Shown here: in pieces, positions 45,274 to 55,115 of the stretch
Position numbering within the stretch: position 1 is the first letter of the stretch
Layout: the number at the start of each line of letters is the position of its first letter
Source of the DNA: Cytobacillus massiliigabonensis
GTDB lineage: Bacteria; Bacillota; Bacilli; Bacillales; Cytobacillaceae
Assembly (NCBI RefSeq): GCF_900199725.1
Contig: NZ_LT904904.1
Span: forward strand, 1,195,377-1,259,376
Length of the DNA stretch: 64,000 nt
Direction: 5' to 3'
Made by a program: the position numbers and the translations under genes
Notes under the pieces: generated by a model
Seen by the model: the letters and a program-made list of their open reading frames with translations, nothing else
Database searches by the model: none
Told to the model about the DNA's origin: nothing

Positions 45274-45305
45274 AAAAGCTGTCATGCGCATGACAGCTTT
45301 TTTTG
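45274..45305. terminator. Bidirectional terminator after the 55-residue gene and the M24 peptidase
   Basis: AAAAGCTGTCATG pairs with CATGACAGCTTTT, followed by T-run; it sits just after the convergent peptidase stop. Confidence 0.88.
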
Positions 45306-45307
45306 TA

Positions 45308-46405
45308 TTATCGAATGATTTGTAGTTCTTTTGGAAACTTTGTTAAGATTTCTACTCCATCTTTTGTTACAGCTAAATCATCTTCAATTCGAACACCAGC
45401 TACCTGTGGAACATAAATGCCTGGTTCAATTGTAAATACCATGCCTTCCTCAAGTAATAGCGAGTTTGTTTCTGTTAAGGACGGGTACTCATGAACACTT
45501 ATGCCTAAGCCATGACCTAAACGATGAGGGAAATATTCACCATATCCAGCTTCTGCAATAATATTTCTTGCAGTTAAGTCAACTTCTGAGCAGGCGATGC
45601 CTGGCTTGCTTGTTTCAACAGCAGCAAGCTGTGCTTTTAAAACCGTGTCATATATTTCTTTTTGCTTATCATTAATATCCCCGTAAGCAACAGTACGAGT
45701 GATATCAGAACAGTACCCATTCCAAACAACGCCTAAATCAAAGAGAACGAGATCACCTTTTTGAATTTTTGTCATTCCTGGGGTGCCATGTGGAGAGGCC
45801 CCATTCGCACCAGTTAGTACCATCGTCGAGAATGACATTTCGTTGACGCCTTTTTTCTTTAAGGCAAATTCAATAGCCGCTAGTACATCAAGCTCTGTTT
45901 TGCCTTCCTTGATTTCTGCACATCCTGTTTCAATAGCGAAATCAGCTAAAGCACAAGCCTCGCGAATAATTTCTAGCTCCTTCTCATCCTTCACCATACG
46001 AAGCTTTCTTAGCTTTTCTTCAGCAGAAACAAATGATGCCCCATCAAAAAGACTAGAAATCGCTTCATAGCGTTCAACATTCATATGTTCTTTTTCAATC
46101 GCCACTTTAGAAACCTTTGATACGCGTGCTTCGATTGCCTTATGTATAAACTCCCAAGGATTTTCAATATCGGTATAACCAATAATCTCATGCTCCCAGC
46201 CAGCATTTTTTGCATCTGGTTTTTCCATTGCCGGGCATACAAGGAATGGCTCTTCCTCTTGAAAAACGGCTAAGCCAAGAAGCCTTTCATGAGGATCGCT
46301 TAAAAAGCCGCTAAAATAAAATACATTTTCTGGTGCTGTAATAAAGCAAACCTGTACATCATTTTCTTTCATCCAATCAGACAGCTTCTTTAATCGTGTG
46401 TTCAT
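45308..46405 (-). CDS. M24-family Xaa-Pro dipeptidase/aminopeptidase
   Basis: This dinuclear-metal peptidase is predicted to remove N-terminal residues before proline. It has a creatinase-type N-terminal domain (1-125) and a pita-bread C-terminal domain with metal ligands in LVLFDLGVVWNGYCSDITRT (two Asp), HRLGHGLGISVHE (His), FTIEPGIY (Glu) and VRIEDDLAV (Glu). All five ligands are present. The ATG at 46405 has AGGAGGGG upstream. The 365 residues fit PepQ/YqhT-type enzymes; which one cannot be told. Confidence 0.9.
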   Translation of the reverse strand: MNTRLKKLSDWMKENDVQVCFITAPENVFYFSGFLSDPHERLLGLAVFQEEEPFLVCPAMEKPDAKNAGWEHEIIGYTDIENPWEFIHKAIEARVSKVSKVAIEKEHMNVERYEAISSLFDGASFVSAEEKLRKLRMVKDEKELEIIREACALADFAIETGCAEIKEGKTELDVLAAIEFALKKKGVNEMSFSTMVLTGANGASPHGTPGMTKIQKGDLVLFDLGVVWNGYCSDITRTVAYGDINDKQKEIYDTVLKAQLAAVETSKPGIACSEVDLTARNIIAEAGYGEYFPHRLGHGLGISVHEYPSLTETNSLLLEEGMVFTIEPGIYVPQVAGVRIEDDLAVTKDGVEILTKFPKELQIIR

Positions 46406-46574
46406 GGGTTTACCCCTCCTAAATGTTTTTGCTATATAAAAAGAGTAGCAACTAACGAATAAAAAGTAAACTTTTAGAACTGTCTGCAAAAGGGAATGAC
46501 ATTTAAAGGCAGGAGAAAATGGATTCTTCGTTGAAGTAAACTACCGTAATAGAAGATTAGAAAGGGGAATAGAA

Positions 46575-47255
46575 ATGAAGGTATCCTATCATGGACATTC
46601 TGTTGTAAAAGTTGAATCAAATGGGAAGACAATTTTATTTGACCCATTTATTACAGGCAATGACTTAACGGACTTAAAGGTGGACAAAGTGAAGCCAGAT
46701 GTTATTATCGTCACGCATGGACATGGCGATCATATCGGTGATACGGTTGAATTAGCTAAGAAAAATAATTCATTAGTTATTGCAAATTTTGAACTTGCTA
46801 CTTATTTAAGCTGGCAGGGGCTGAATACTCATGGGATGAGTATTGGCGGTGCATATGAATTTGATTTTGGCAAGGTTAAGCTGACTCCAGCCTTTCATGG
46901 GACAGGCTTGGAAACAGAAAATAATGAAATTATTTACCTCGGTATGCCTGCTGGAGTGCTTCTAACAATCGACGGCAAAACAATTTATCATGCAGGGGAT
47001 ACTGGTCTATTTTCAGATATGAAGCTGATTGGTGAACGTCATCCGATTGATCTTGCCTTTTTGCCGATTGGCGATAATTTTACGATGGGTCCTGAAGATG
47101 CAGCATATGCTGCTGAGATTTTAGGGGCAAAAAAGGTCGTACCCATTCACTTTAATACTTTCCCGCCAATAAAACAGGATCCGCATCAATTTGTTAAAAT
47201 GCTGGATGAAGGCATAGGCCAAGTGTTAAATGCAGGAGAAACAATCGAATTATAA
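46575..47255 (+). CDS. ytkL: Metallo-beta-lactamase-fold hydrolase YtkL (UPF0173)
   Basis: This is a UPF0173 metal-dependent hydrolase of unknown substrate. It begins [14 protein letters not shown]; the metal motif [10 protein letters not shown] is at about 49-58, and further ligands appear as [15 protein letters not shown] and PIHFNTFP. The 226 residues are the family length. AAAGGGG precedes the ATG. A terminator follows. Confidence 0.92.
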   Translation: MKVSYHGHSVVKVESNGKTILFDPFITGNDLTDLKVDKVKPDVIIVTHGHGDHIGDTVELAKKNNSLVIANFELATYLSWQGLNTHGMSIGGAYEFDFGKVKLTPAFHGTGLETENNEIIYLGMPAGVLLTIDGKTIYHAGDTGLFSDMKLIGERHPIDLAFLPIGDNFTMGPEDAAYAAEILGAKKVVPIHFNTFPPIKQDPHQFVKMLDEGIGQVLNAGETIEL

Positions 47256-47262
47256 TGGAGAG

Positions 47263-47290
47263 GCACAGCTAAAATGAGCTGTGCTTTTTT
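47263..47290 (+). terminator. ytkL terminator
   Basis: GCACAGCT pairs with AGCTGTGC around AAAATG, followed by TTTTTT. Confidence 0.85.
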
Positions 47291-47327
47291 AATAGTATCA
47301 GAATTTATAACTTTGGAGTTAGAGAAT

Positions 47328-47450
47328 TGTCTAGCTTCGGCGGCTAGGGGCTCGAGGTCATAAGCCAATCTGGCTAGAAGGTTAAAGAACAACCTTCCAT
47401 CCAGCTCGTCTTATGCTTGCCGCCCCTGGGCAAGCCGCCTCCGCTTTTCT
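47328..47450. repeat. Dispersed hairpin repeat, copy A
   Basis: The element runs from TGTCTAGCTTCGG to CCGCTTTTC. The outer arms GGCGGCT/AGCCGCC and AGGGGC/GCCCCT pair; an inner arm GAAGGTT/AACCTTC with CTGG/CCAG forms a second stem. Unpaired blocks CTCGAGGTCA and CTCGTCTTATGCTTG are shared with copy B at 55216-55332, whose stems have different but still complementary bases. Confidence 0.82.
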
Positions 47451-47511
47451 TATACATGATTTCAGCCTGTCCGCATAAATATTAATGAAGAAGTTTTAAG
47501 GAGGACTGTTG

Positions 47512-47754
47512 ATGAATAAAAATCGGTATTTGCTGTGCTTATTAGTTTGTGGCCTTCTGTTATATTACGCTGCCCCAAGGCTTGATGTATTCAGTGAAGG
47601 ACTTGCAGGGATATTTGCTATTTCTTGGCTCGTGTTTGCCCTCATTGTGATTGCAGGGAATTTGACCGCCTTGCTTTATTCTCCAAAAAATACAACATCA
47701 AACATAAAATCAAGAGAGAAGATGACTGATAAAAAGAGGGCACGCTCCTTCTAA
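47512..47754 (+). CDS. Small two-helix membrane protein of unknown function
   Basis: The 80 residues contain two hydrophobic helices (about 6-20 CLLVCGLLLYYAA, and 28-56 GLAGIFAISWLVFALIVIAGN) and a basic, polar C-terminal tail ending KKRARSF. AAGGAGG lies 7 bases before the ATG at 47512. It stands between ytkL and ytoI with no obvious terminator after it. I do not recognise a family; a minor membrane protein is all that can be said. Confidence 0.68.
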   Translation: MNKNRYLLCLLVCGLLLYYAAPRLDVFSEGLAGIFAISWLVFALIVIAGNLTALLYSPKNTTSNIKSREKMTDKKRARSF

Positions 47755-47857
47755 AACGAAATAAATATTATTAATGACATTTTCACAACGAATTGTATTT
47801 AAGGCGTTTTTAACCTTATAATGAAATTATAGGAATTATATAAAAAGGGTGAACGTC

Positions 47858-49174
47858 TTGGCTACGAAGCATGAACAAATTTTACAATATATTGATGAGT
47901 TGCCTGTAGGGGAGAAAATATCAGTTAGACAAATCGCCAAGGCACTAACAGTAAGTGAAGGAACGGCATACAGAGCTATTAAAGAGGCTGAAAATAAAGG
48001 CTATGTCAGCACGATTGAACGAGTGGGAACGATTCGAATTGAGCGCAAGAAGAAAGATAATATTGAAAAGCTTACTTTTGCAGAGGTTGTAAATATCGTA
48101 GATGGTCAAGTATTAGGCGGAAGAGATGGCTTGCATAAAACCTTAAATAAGTTTGTTATTGGTGCGATGAAGCTTGAAGCAATGATGAGATATACAGATG
48201 CCGGAAGTCTTTTGATCGTTGGCAACCGTACACAAGTGCATGAGTTTGCACTAAAGGCTGGTGCTGCTGTTCTCATTACAGGAGGCTTTGATACAGATGA
48301 TAGTGTAAAGAAATTGGCAGATGAGCTTCAGCTTCCGATCATTTCAAGCAGCTATGATACATTTACGGTTGCAACAATGATTAATCGTGCAATCTATGAC
48401 CAGTTAATCAAAAAGGAGATTGTACTTGTAGAGGACATTTTAACCCCTGTTGAAGAAACCATTTGTGTGAAAACAACAGATAAGGTCTATGATTGGCTGA
48501 AATATAATCGGGAAACACAGCATAGCAGATTTCCAGTTATTGATAAAAATTCTAAAGTTGTTGGCATGGTTACTTCGAAAGACATTATGGGGCATGATCC
48601 GACCACACCGATTGATAAAATCATGACAAAAAATCCAATGACTGTAGGCAGAAAGACGAGTGTAGCTTCATCCTCCCATATGATGGTTTGGGAAGGAATC
48701 GAGGTGCTGCCTGTTGTTGATGATTCGAATAGAATTGAAGGAATTATTAGCAGACAGGATGTGCTTAAAGCTCTGCAAATGATTCAGCGCCAGCCTCAAG
48801 TTGGTGAAACCATTGATGACATCGTTACTAATCAGCTAGTCCTTACAAGCGGAAAGGCGAAAGGGGAAGATATATACGGCTGTGATGTGACACCGCAAAT
48901 GACCAACCATTTGGGAACCATTTCATATGGTGTATTTACTACGATCGTCTCTGAGGCAGCCAGCCGCGTGTTAAGAAACTATAAAAAAGGGGATTTAGTC
49001 GTAGAGAATATGACCATCTATTTTCTGAAGCCCGTTCAAATTGAAAGCACACTCGCCATTTATCCAAGAGTGCTAGAAGTCGGAAGAAAATTTGGTAAGG
49101 TAGATGTTGAAGTTTTTAATGAGGGGATTCTTGTTGGCAAAGCAATGATGATGTGTCAGCTGATTGAAAGATGA
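47858..49174 (+). CDS. ytoI: YtoI, HTH-DRTGG-CBS-hotdog protein
   Basis: This multidomain protein of unknown role has a winged-helix-like N-terminus (KISVRQIAKALTVSEGTAYRAI, 18-40), a DRTGG domain (about 70-180), two CBS repeats (about 195-310) and a C-terminal hotdog domain like acyl-CoA thioesterases (NHLGTISYGVFTTIVSEAAS onward). The start is TTG at 47858, giving MATKHEQIL as in B. subtilis YtoI, with AAGGGTG upstream. Nucleotide-sensing control of an acyl-CoA step or of transcription is possible, but no ligand is known. Confidence 0.9.
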   Translation: MATKHEQILQYIDELPVGEKISVRQIAKALTVSEGTAYRAIKEAENKGYVSTIERVGTIRIERKKKDNIEKLTFAEVVNIVDGQVLGGRDGLHKTLNKFVIGAMKLEAMMRYTDAGSLLIVGNRTQVHEFALKAGAAVLITGGFDTDDSVKKLADELQLPIISSSYDTFTVATMINRAIYDQLIKKEIVLVEDILTPVEETICVKTTDKVYDWLKYNRETQHSRFPVIDKNSKVVGMVTSKDIMGHDPTTPIDKIMTKNPMTVGRKTSVASSSHMMVWEGIEVLPVVDDSNRIEGIISRQDVLKALQMIQRQPQVGETIDDIVTNQLVLTSGKAKGEDIYGCDVTPQMTNHLGTISYGVFTTIVSEAASRVLRNYKKGDLVVENMTIYFLKPVQIESTLAIYPRVLEVGRKFGKVDVEVFNEGILVGKAMMMCQLIER

Positions 49175-49204
49175 TGAAACGCTAAGTTCGGTGAATAAAA
49201 AAGT

Positions 49205-49232
49205 AAAAGACGTTCCTAAATGGAGCGTCTTT
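49205..49232 (+). terminator. ytoI terminator
   Basis: AAAGACG-TCC pairs with GGA-CGTCTTT. Confidence 0.72.
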
Positions 49233-49245
49233 AACAATAAGAAAA

Positions 49246-49542
49246 TTATGCTTCTTGTGCTTCTTTTGCAGCAAGCGGCAAATAATATTTATAAGCTTTA
49301 AAGCCCGCATATATGCTGAAACCACCTATCAGGATAAAAATCGCAGCAACAATATATGTTACTGTATTTCCATTTAAAAATAATTGGTTCACACCAAATA
49401 GGGCAACAAAGAGACCAAGAGCTATACTTGATTTAGCTGAAATCCACTTTCTTTCTGCTGGTCTCTTACTGCGGACATACTTCACCTTATAAACCAAGTA
49501 AAAAGCAAGTGAGATAACGATTAATATGACTAAAACAGGCAT
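49246..49542 (-). CDS. ytpI: YtpI-like membrane protein
   Basis: This 98-residue membrane protein has three hydrophobic segments (about 2-18, 38-58, 64-85) with a basic loop between the first two (KVKYVRSKRPAERKW). Its place between ytoI and nrnA, in opposite orientation, matches B. subtilis ytpI. The function is unknown. GGAGG lies before the ATG. Confidence 0.85.
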   Translation of the reverse strand: MPVLVILIVISLAFYLVYKVKYVRSKRPAERKWISAKSSIALGLFVALFGVNQLFLNGNTVTYIVAAIFILIGGFSIYAGFKAYKYYLPLAAKEAQEA

Positions 49543-49686
49543 TTTATTAACCTCCAGGATTCGACAATCTCTTATTATTTTAACGGTAAACAGGAGAAAA
49601 TGCTATCTTTAGCTTCCTGTTTCTTTTCTTTTTTGGACAGTTAAGTTTAAAATTAAACTATCTTATTAATTATAAAGGAGCAGAAA

Positions 49687-50622
49687 ATGAAGGAGAAAAT
49701 TTTAGAGGTTATTAAACAATATGAAACAATTATTATCCATCGGCATGTCCGGCCTGATCCGGATGCATATGGTTCGCAAGGTGGACTCGCGGAAATTCTG
49801 AAAGCATCCTTCCCAGAAAAGAACGTTTTTACAGTTGGCAAAGAGGAAGAGACACTAAACTTCTTGCGCAGACTAGATGATATTTCTGATGAAACTTATA
49901 AAGGAGCCCTAGTAATTGTTTGTGATACGGCCAATGCTGAACGCATTTGTGATACTCGCTATACATTAGGGGATAAGCTGATAAAAATAGATCATCATCC
50001 AAATGTAGATGCATACGGAGATATGATGTGGGTCGATACAGATGCGAGTTCAGTCAGTGAAATGATCTATGAATTTTATTTATCAGGAAAAGAAAAAGGG
50101 CTGAAAATGTCTGATGAGGCGGCAAGATTACTGTTTGCAGGAATTGTAGGGGATACAGGACGATTCCTCTTCCCAAGCACAACGAAAAAAACATTTGCCT
50201 ACGCAGGAGAGCTTATTCATTACAATTTTTCACGTTCAGAGCTATTTGATAAAATGTATGAATTATCTCCGAATGTCGTCAAATTAAATGGCTATGTTCT
50301 TCAAAATTTTGAAATAAAACATAATGGTGTGGCCGCCATGACATTAAAGAAGGAATTGTTAGAGGAGTTTCAAGTAAAGGCTTCTGAAGCCTCCCTTCTT
50401 GTCGGCACATTAGGCAATATTGCCGGGATTAAAGCATGGGTGTTCTTTATTGAGGAAGAGGACCAAATTCGTGTGAGGCTGCGTTCAAAAGGCCCGATTA
50501 TTAATGATATTGCAAGAAATTATAATGGCGGGGGTCATCCGCTTGCTGCAGGTGCATCCATTTATTCATGGGAGGATAAGGATGCAGTAATCAAAGAGCT
50601 GGAAGAGACATGTAAGAACTAA
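49687..50622 (+). CDS. nrnA: NanoRNase/pAp phosphatase NrnA
   Basis: This DHH/DHHA1 phosphoesterase degrades 2-5 nt RNA and 3'-phosphoadenosine 5'-phosphate. Metal motifs are visible: HRHVRPDPDAYGSQGG near 18-33, VCDTAN near 80, DHHPN near 103 and DTDASSVSE near 116; the C-terminal DHHA1 substrate motif is RNYNGGGHPLAAGAS near 277. The 311 residues match B. subtilis NrnA (YtqI). AAAGGAG precedes the ATG. Confidence 0.96.
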   Translation: MKEKILEVIKQYETIIIHRHVRPDPDAYGSQGGLAEILKASFPEKNVFTVGKEEETLNFLRRLDDISDETYKGALVIVCDTANAERICDTRYTLGDKLIKIDHHPNVDAYGDMMWVDTDASSVSEMIYEFYLSGKEKGLKMSDEAARLLFAGIVGDTGRFLFPSTTKKTFAYAGELIHYNFSRSELFDKMYELSPNVVKLNGYVLQNFEIKHNGVAAMTLKKELLEEFQVKASEASLLVGTLGNIAGIKAWVFFIEEEDQIRVRLRSKGPIINDIARNYNGGGHPLAAGASIYSWEDKDAVIKELEETCKN

Positions 50623-50626
50623 AGGC

Positions 50627-50652
50627 TGCCCGGTTTATAGCCGGGCAATTTA
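50627..50652 (+). terminator. nrnA terminator
   Basis: TGCCCGG pairs with CCGGGCA around TTTATAG, followed by ATTTATTTA. Confidence 0.68.
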
Positions 50653-50675
50653 TTTATATATATCAGTTCATCTGC

Positions 50676-51176
50676 TTAATCTAGCATAATATCTAATTGA
50701 ATGAACAGTGTTGTATAGATGACCATTTGTTTAACCTCCAGCTTGTATCGTTTTTCATTTACCTTTATCGTCTTGTTTTCAATAATTCTAACGATCAGCT
50801 CTCTGCTCTTGTATACGGTATCAATATCCTTTGCCTTCATGTCTAAGAGATCCTCTTTTATTTGATCCTCTACTTCAAATACGCTATATAGATCTAGCTT
50901 ATATTTATTGCCATTTCTAATTTTTACTTTAATATCTTGTATCGTTAGCAGCTCACGATTCTTTTTATTAAGGGCTTTAAATTCATCTTGCCATATTTCT
51001 TTTTCTTTATTTAATTCTGCGATTTTATCTTCATGATCTTTTATTTCTTTGCTATACCTCTCCTGCCACTCTCCAAAAATATACAAGAATACAAACCAGC
51101 TGATCATTCCGCCAATGGCTACACCTGCTAAAAAACGCTGCCAGACAGGCTGTCGATAATGCGGCGGAATTCTCAT
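50676..51176 (-). CDS. ytrI: Sporulation membrane protein YtrI
   Basis: YtrI is a mother-cell sporulation protein needed for efficient spore formation in B. subtilis. The start MRIPPHYRQPVWQRF is the family signature; one membrane helix (about 16-35) is followed by a coiled coil (KEIKDHEDKIAELNKEKEIW) and a beta-rich end. The ATG at 51176 overlaps the ytrH stop (ATGA), so the two are coupled. 166 residues. Confidence 0.9.
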   Translation of the reverse strand: MRIPPHYRQPVWQRFLAGVAIGGMISWFVFLYIFGEWQERYSKEIKDHEDKIAELNKEKEIWQDEFKALNKKNRELLTIQDIKVKIRNGNKYKLDLYSVFEVEDQIKEDLLDMKAKDIDTVYKSRELIVRIIENKTIKVNEKRYKLEVKQMVIYTTLFIQLDIMLD

Positions 51177-51508
51177 GAAATATGCTCCTGTGTCAGCCAA
51201 TTAATAAGCAGTGCCCCTGTTTGAGCCCCGCCCATAGCTGATAGAATGAGGAGGAATTGTTTGAAAATATCTTTTGTTCCTCCTTGTAGCAGCCCTTTCT
51301 CAAAACTATATACGGTATCAAAAGTTCCTCCAATCGCAGCGATAATTGCCCATATTCTAATAATATTAGAAATTCGATAGGCTTCTGTTAAAGGAGGCTT
51401 CCCTGTAAGAAAGGCGGAAAGGCTGCCAATAATGGAGCCCCCGATTAGCACACCAAGTGCAATGAAATAACTATCAAATAATGTCGCAAAAAAAGGCTGG
51501 ATCTTCAT
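51173..51508 (-). CDS. ytrH: Sporulation membrane protein YtrH
   Basis: The 111 residues form three or four hydrophobic helices with Gly-rich turns (FIALGVLIGGSIIGSLSAFLTG; AIIAAIGGTFDTV; AMGGAQTGALLINWL). In B. subtilis ytrH and ytrI form a SigE-dependent sporulation operon. GGAAGGATG precedes the ATG. It is divergent from dnaE, again as in B. subtilis. Confidence 0.92.
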   Translation of the reverse strand: MKIQPFFATLFDSYFIALGVLIGGSIIGSLSAFLTGKPPLTEAYRISNIIRIWAIIAAIGGTFDTVYSFEKGLLQGGTKDIFKQFLLILSAMGGAQTGALLINWLTQEHIS

Positions 51509-51696
51509 AACATCCTTCCTTACTGGAGATTTATTCGGTGCTAAGATAAACGATTACTTCATCATATGGACAAACTGCAAAAATTATGTTTATTTGTTTT
51601 ACTCTTTTTATTTACTATAAAAAAGAGAACGTATTTTCTTTTTTTGTGGATGAGTCTTATAATAGAAAAAGTAGAAGAAATAAGGGTGTGAGAGAT

Positions 51697-54600
51697 GTGT
51701 CATTTATTCACCTTCATGTATACAGTGCATATAGCTTGCTGACAAGTACAGCAACGGTTGAGCAGCTGGTAGCGGATGCAAAACGGAAAGGGTTTGGCTC
51801 ACTCGCGTTAACTGATCGAAACGTAATGTACGGGACCGTTGCTTTTTATAAAGAATGTTTAAAGCAATCGATCAAACCAATTTTGGGATTGACGGTTGAT
51901 GTGATTAGTGAGCAATCTACAGAAATGTCATTTCCGATTGTTCTCTTAGCAAAAAATCAAGATGGATTTCAAAATCTATTAAAAATAACAAGTGTTGTGC
52001 AAACAAAATCTCCTGAAGGCATTCCGATGAAATGGCTAAAAGCATATTCTGCTGGTTTAATAGCTATCAGTCCAGGAATGGAAGGGGAAATTGAACACTA
52101 TTTAGCAAAAAATGAATATGAAAAGGCAAAAGAAGCAGCGGCAAAGTATATTCAAATTTTTGATATGAATCAATTTTATCTTTCGCTGCAAAATCATTTT
52201 ATAGATGCGGAGCAGAATATTGTTGCGGATGTTGTCGCAATTGCTAATGAAATGAACATACAGCTGGCCGCTTCTAATCAGGTTTACTATTTATCCAAAG
52301 AAGACGCCTTTGCACAGGAATGCTTATTAGCAATCAAAAAGGGTGTGAAGCTACAGGATGATGATTGGGAAAGGTTAAAGAGTGACGAATACTATTTGAA
52401 AAATGCTCAAGAAATGGCTGAATTGTTTACGGAGTATCCAGTTGCACTGGAAAATACAATCAAAATTGCCGAGCAATGTAATGTCATGCTGGAGCTTCAT
52501 CAGCAAAATCTGCCAAAATATCCGGTGGATAAAGACCAAACGGCAGATCAGCTTCTGGAAGAGGTGTGCTGGGAAGGGTTTAGGAAAAGATACCGTCATG
52601 CAACAGAAAAGCATTTTGACCGGTTAAAATACGAGCTGCAAATCATAAAAAAAATGAAGTTTAGTGACTACTTTTTAATTGTATGGGACTTTATGAAGTT
52701 TTCTAAGGAGAACGGTATATTAACAGGGCCTGGTCGTGGCTCTGCAGCTGGTTCGATGGTTGCGTTCGTTCTGCATATAACAGACGTAGATCCAATAGAA
52801 TATCAGCTTTTATTCGAAAGATTCCTCAATCCTGAACGAATCTCAATGCCTGATATCGATATTGATTTTCCTGATCATCGCAGAGATGAAGTTATTAAGT
52901 ATGTTTCCGAGAAATATGGAGAGCTTCATGTCGCACAAATCATTACTTTTGGAACACTGGCAGCGAAAGCAGCATTGCGCGATGTCGGCAGAGCTTTCGG
53001 GTTAAATCCAAAGGAACTTGATAGTCTATCAAAAAGAATCCCCTCAAAGACTGGTATTACTTTAAAAGCTGCTTTTAAAGAGTCGAACTCATTACGAATG
53101 TTTATCGAAGAATCAAGCCTAAATCGAAGGCTGTTCGAAACAGCACTTAAGCTTGAAGGGTTGCCACGACATACTTCCACACATGCTGCTGGCGTTGTCA
53201 TAAGTGAAAAACCACTAGTCAGTATGATTCCAATACAAGGCGGACATGAAAATGTATATTTGACACAATATTCGATGGAACATCTTGAAGATGTAGGCTT
53301 ATTAAAAATGGATTTTCTGGGGCTGCGTAATTTAACTTTAATTGAAAATATTTTAATATCTATTCAAAAAAAGACAGGCAAGAAGCTCGAAATGGATTCT
53401 ATTCCGCTCAATGATAAGGCTACCTATGATTTATTAAGCCGTGCGGAAACAACTGGTATTTTTCAGTTGGAGTCAGACGGGATGAGGAAAGTGCTAAAAA
53501 AACTTCGTCCGAACAGTTTTGAGGATATCGTAGCAGTTAATGCGTTATACCGGCCAGGACCAATGGAAAATATCCCTCTTTTTATTGATAGAAAGCATGG
53601 GAATAAAAAAGTTGAATATCCTCATCCAGATCTTATTCCAATTCTTGAAAATACGTATGGTGTCATAGTCTATCAGGAGCAAATTATGCAAATAGCTGCT
53701 AAAATGGCAGGGTTTTCACTTGGGGAAGCTGATTTGCTGCGGCGTGCAGTAAGTAAGAAACAAAAGGAAGTGCTTGATCGGGAACGGGGACATTTCGTTG
53801 GCGGTGCTTTAGAAAAGGGATATAGCGAGAAAACAGCGAATGAAATATATGATTTAATTGTCCGGTTTGCAAACTATGGCTTCAACCGGAGCCACGCTGT
53901 TGCATATAGTTTAATTTCCTATCAGCTAGCCTACTTAAAAGCACACTATCCGCTCTATTTTATGGCTGCTCTTCTAACATCAGCTATTGGAAATGAGGGA
54001 AAAGTCTCTCAATATATTAGAGAACTGAATCAATTAAATCTTAAGATTTTGTCTCCTTCTGTTAACAGCAGCGGCTATTCATTTTTAGTAGAAAAGGAAG
54101 CCATTAGATATAGTTTGGCTGCGATTAAAGGGATTGGAGCAGCGGTATTGAAGGAGATTTTTCAAGCCAGAAAAAATAAAAGATTTCAAGATCTTTTTGA
54201 TTTTTGCATTCGTGTGTCATCCAAAGCAGCTAACCGAAATATTATTGAGGCGCTAATTCATTCAGGAAGCTTTGATGAATTTGGAGAAGACCGTGCAGTA
54301 TTGCTTGCCACGATTGATGCGGCTATCGATCATGCTCAATTAATGAAAACAGATGATGAGCATTTTGACTTTCTGTCTGAAGCTGATTTTTTTCCAAAGC
54401 CAAAATATACAAAGGTTGACCCGATTCCAGCAAAGGAAAAACTTTCTTACGAAAAAGAGGTTCTAGGATTCTTTCTATCCGATCATCCTGTCTCCGTATA
54501 TACGGAGAAACTGCCCTTTTTAGGCGCTGTCCCCCTGTTTGAATTGAATCCATCTATTAGAAGAGGCAGATCAGTTGTTTATCTAACGGAAGTAAAGAAG

Positions 54601-55059
54601 ATCCGTACGAAAAAAGGAGTACCGATGGCATTTCTATCAATTAGTGATCAAACGGATGAGATGGAGGCAGTTGTATTTCCAGATGTATTCAATCGCTTCT
54701 CCAATTTTATAAAACAGGGAAATATTCTTTTTATTGAAGGAAAGGTAGAAACGAGAGATGGAAAACGCCAATTTATCATTCAAATGATGGATGATGTTAA
54801 TAAGGCAATCGAAAAGGAAGAAAATAAAGCACCGACTTTATATTTGAAAATAACAAAGGAACATGAAAATGCAGAGTTACTTTATGGATTAAAAAGTTTA
54901 TTCAGACAGAATGAAGGAAAAAATCAAGTTGTCATATTTTATGAAAGCTCAAATAAAAGCCTTCGATTAGGTGAAGAGGATCTGGTAAATCCTTCTGCAA
55001 ATTTTATTGAAAAGCTGAAGGAAATGCTAGGTGAAAATAATGTAATCCTGAAACGCTAG
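51697..55059 (+). CDS. dnaE: DNA polymerase III alpha subunit DnaE
   Basis: This is the second replicative polymerase of low-GC Gram-positives; DnaE extends RNA primers on the lagging strand before PolC takes over. It has an N-terminal PHP domain (SFIHLHVYSAYSLL at 2-15), the palm with PDIDIDFPDHRRDE near 385-398, helix-hairpin-helix and a C-terminal OB fold (near 970-1060). GTG at 51697, with AAGGGTGTG upstream, gives VSFIHLHV and 1120 residues; B. subtilis DnaE is 1115. In-frame sequence further upstream is A/T-rich and not family-like. Confidence 0.97.
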   Translation: MSFIHLHVYSAYSLLTSTATVEQLVADAKRKGFGSLALTDRNVMYGTVAFYKECLKQSIKPILGLTVDVISEQSTEMSFPIVLLAKNQDGFQNLLKITSVVQTKSPEGIPMKWLKAYSAGLIAISPGMEGEIEHYLAKNEYEKAKEAAAKYIQIFDMNQFYLSLQNHFIDAEQNIVADVVAIANEMNIQLAASNQVYYLSKEDAFAQECLLAIKKGVKLQDDDWERLKSDEYYLKNAQEMAELFTEYPVALENTIKIAEQCNVMLELHQQNLPKYPVDKDQTADQLLEEVCWEGFRKRYRHATEKHFDRLKYELQIIKKMKFSDYFLIVWDFMKFSKENGILTGPGRGSAAGSMVAFVLHITDVDPIEYQLLFERFLNPERISMPDIDIDFPDHRRDEVIKYVSEKYGELHVAQIITFGTLAAKAALRDVGRAFGLNPKELDSLSKRIPSKTGITLKAAFKESNSLRMFIEESSLNRRLFETALKLEGLPRHTSTHAAGVVISEKPLVSMIPIQGGHENVYLTQYSMEHLEDVGLLKMDFLGLRNLTLIENILISIQKKTGKKLEMDSIPLNDKATYDLLSRAETTGIFQLESDGMRKVLKKLRPNSFEDIVAVNALYRPGPMENIPLFIDRKHGNKKVEYPHPDLIPILENTYGVIVYQEQIMQIAAKMAGFSLGEADLLRRAVSKKQKEVLDRERGHFVGGALEKGYSEKTANEIYDLIVRFANYGFNRSHAVAYSLISYQLAYLKAHYPLYFMAALLTSAIGNEGKVSQYIRELNQLNLKILSPSVNSSGYSFLVEKEAIRYSLAAIKGIGAAVLKEIFQARKNKRFQDLFDFCIRVSSKAANRNIIEALIHSGSFDEFGEDRAVLLATIDAAIDHAQLMKTDDEHFDFLSEADFFPKPKYTKVDPIPAKEKLSYEKEVLGFFLSDHPVSVYTEKLPFLGAVPLFELNPSIRRGRSVVYLTEVKKIRTKKGVPMAFLSISDQTDEMEAVVFPDVFNRFSNFIKQGNILFIEGKVETRDGKRQFIIQMMDDVNKAIEKEENKAPTLYLKITKEHENAELLYGLKSLFRQNEGKNQVVIFYESSNKSLRLGEEDLVNPSANFIEKLKEMLGENNVILKR

Positions 55060-55062
55060 TAC

Positions 55063-55090
55063 TTTACAACATCAACATTTGTGGTATATT
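55063..55090 (+). promoter_or_regulatory. Probable promoter of the malic enzyme operon
   Basis: TTTACA (55063-55068), 16 bases, then TATATT (55085-55090) preceded by TGTGG. Transcription would start near 55097, right before the palindrome at 55105. Confidence 0.55.
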
Positions 55091-55104
55091 TGTTAAGAAA
55101 CGAC

Positions 55105-55115
55105 TGGTCTGACCA
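55105..55115. promoter_or_regulatory. TGGTCTGACCA palindrome, probable GntR/FadR-family operator 1
   Basis: TGGTCTGACCA is a perfect dyad around a central T and resembles known FadR-subfamily GntR operators (TGGTNNGACCA type). It lies about 8 bases after the predicted start of transcription of the operon that encodes a GntR/FadR protein. The same 11 bases recur before accD at 57340. Confidence 0.72.
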
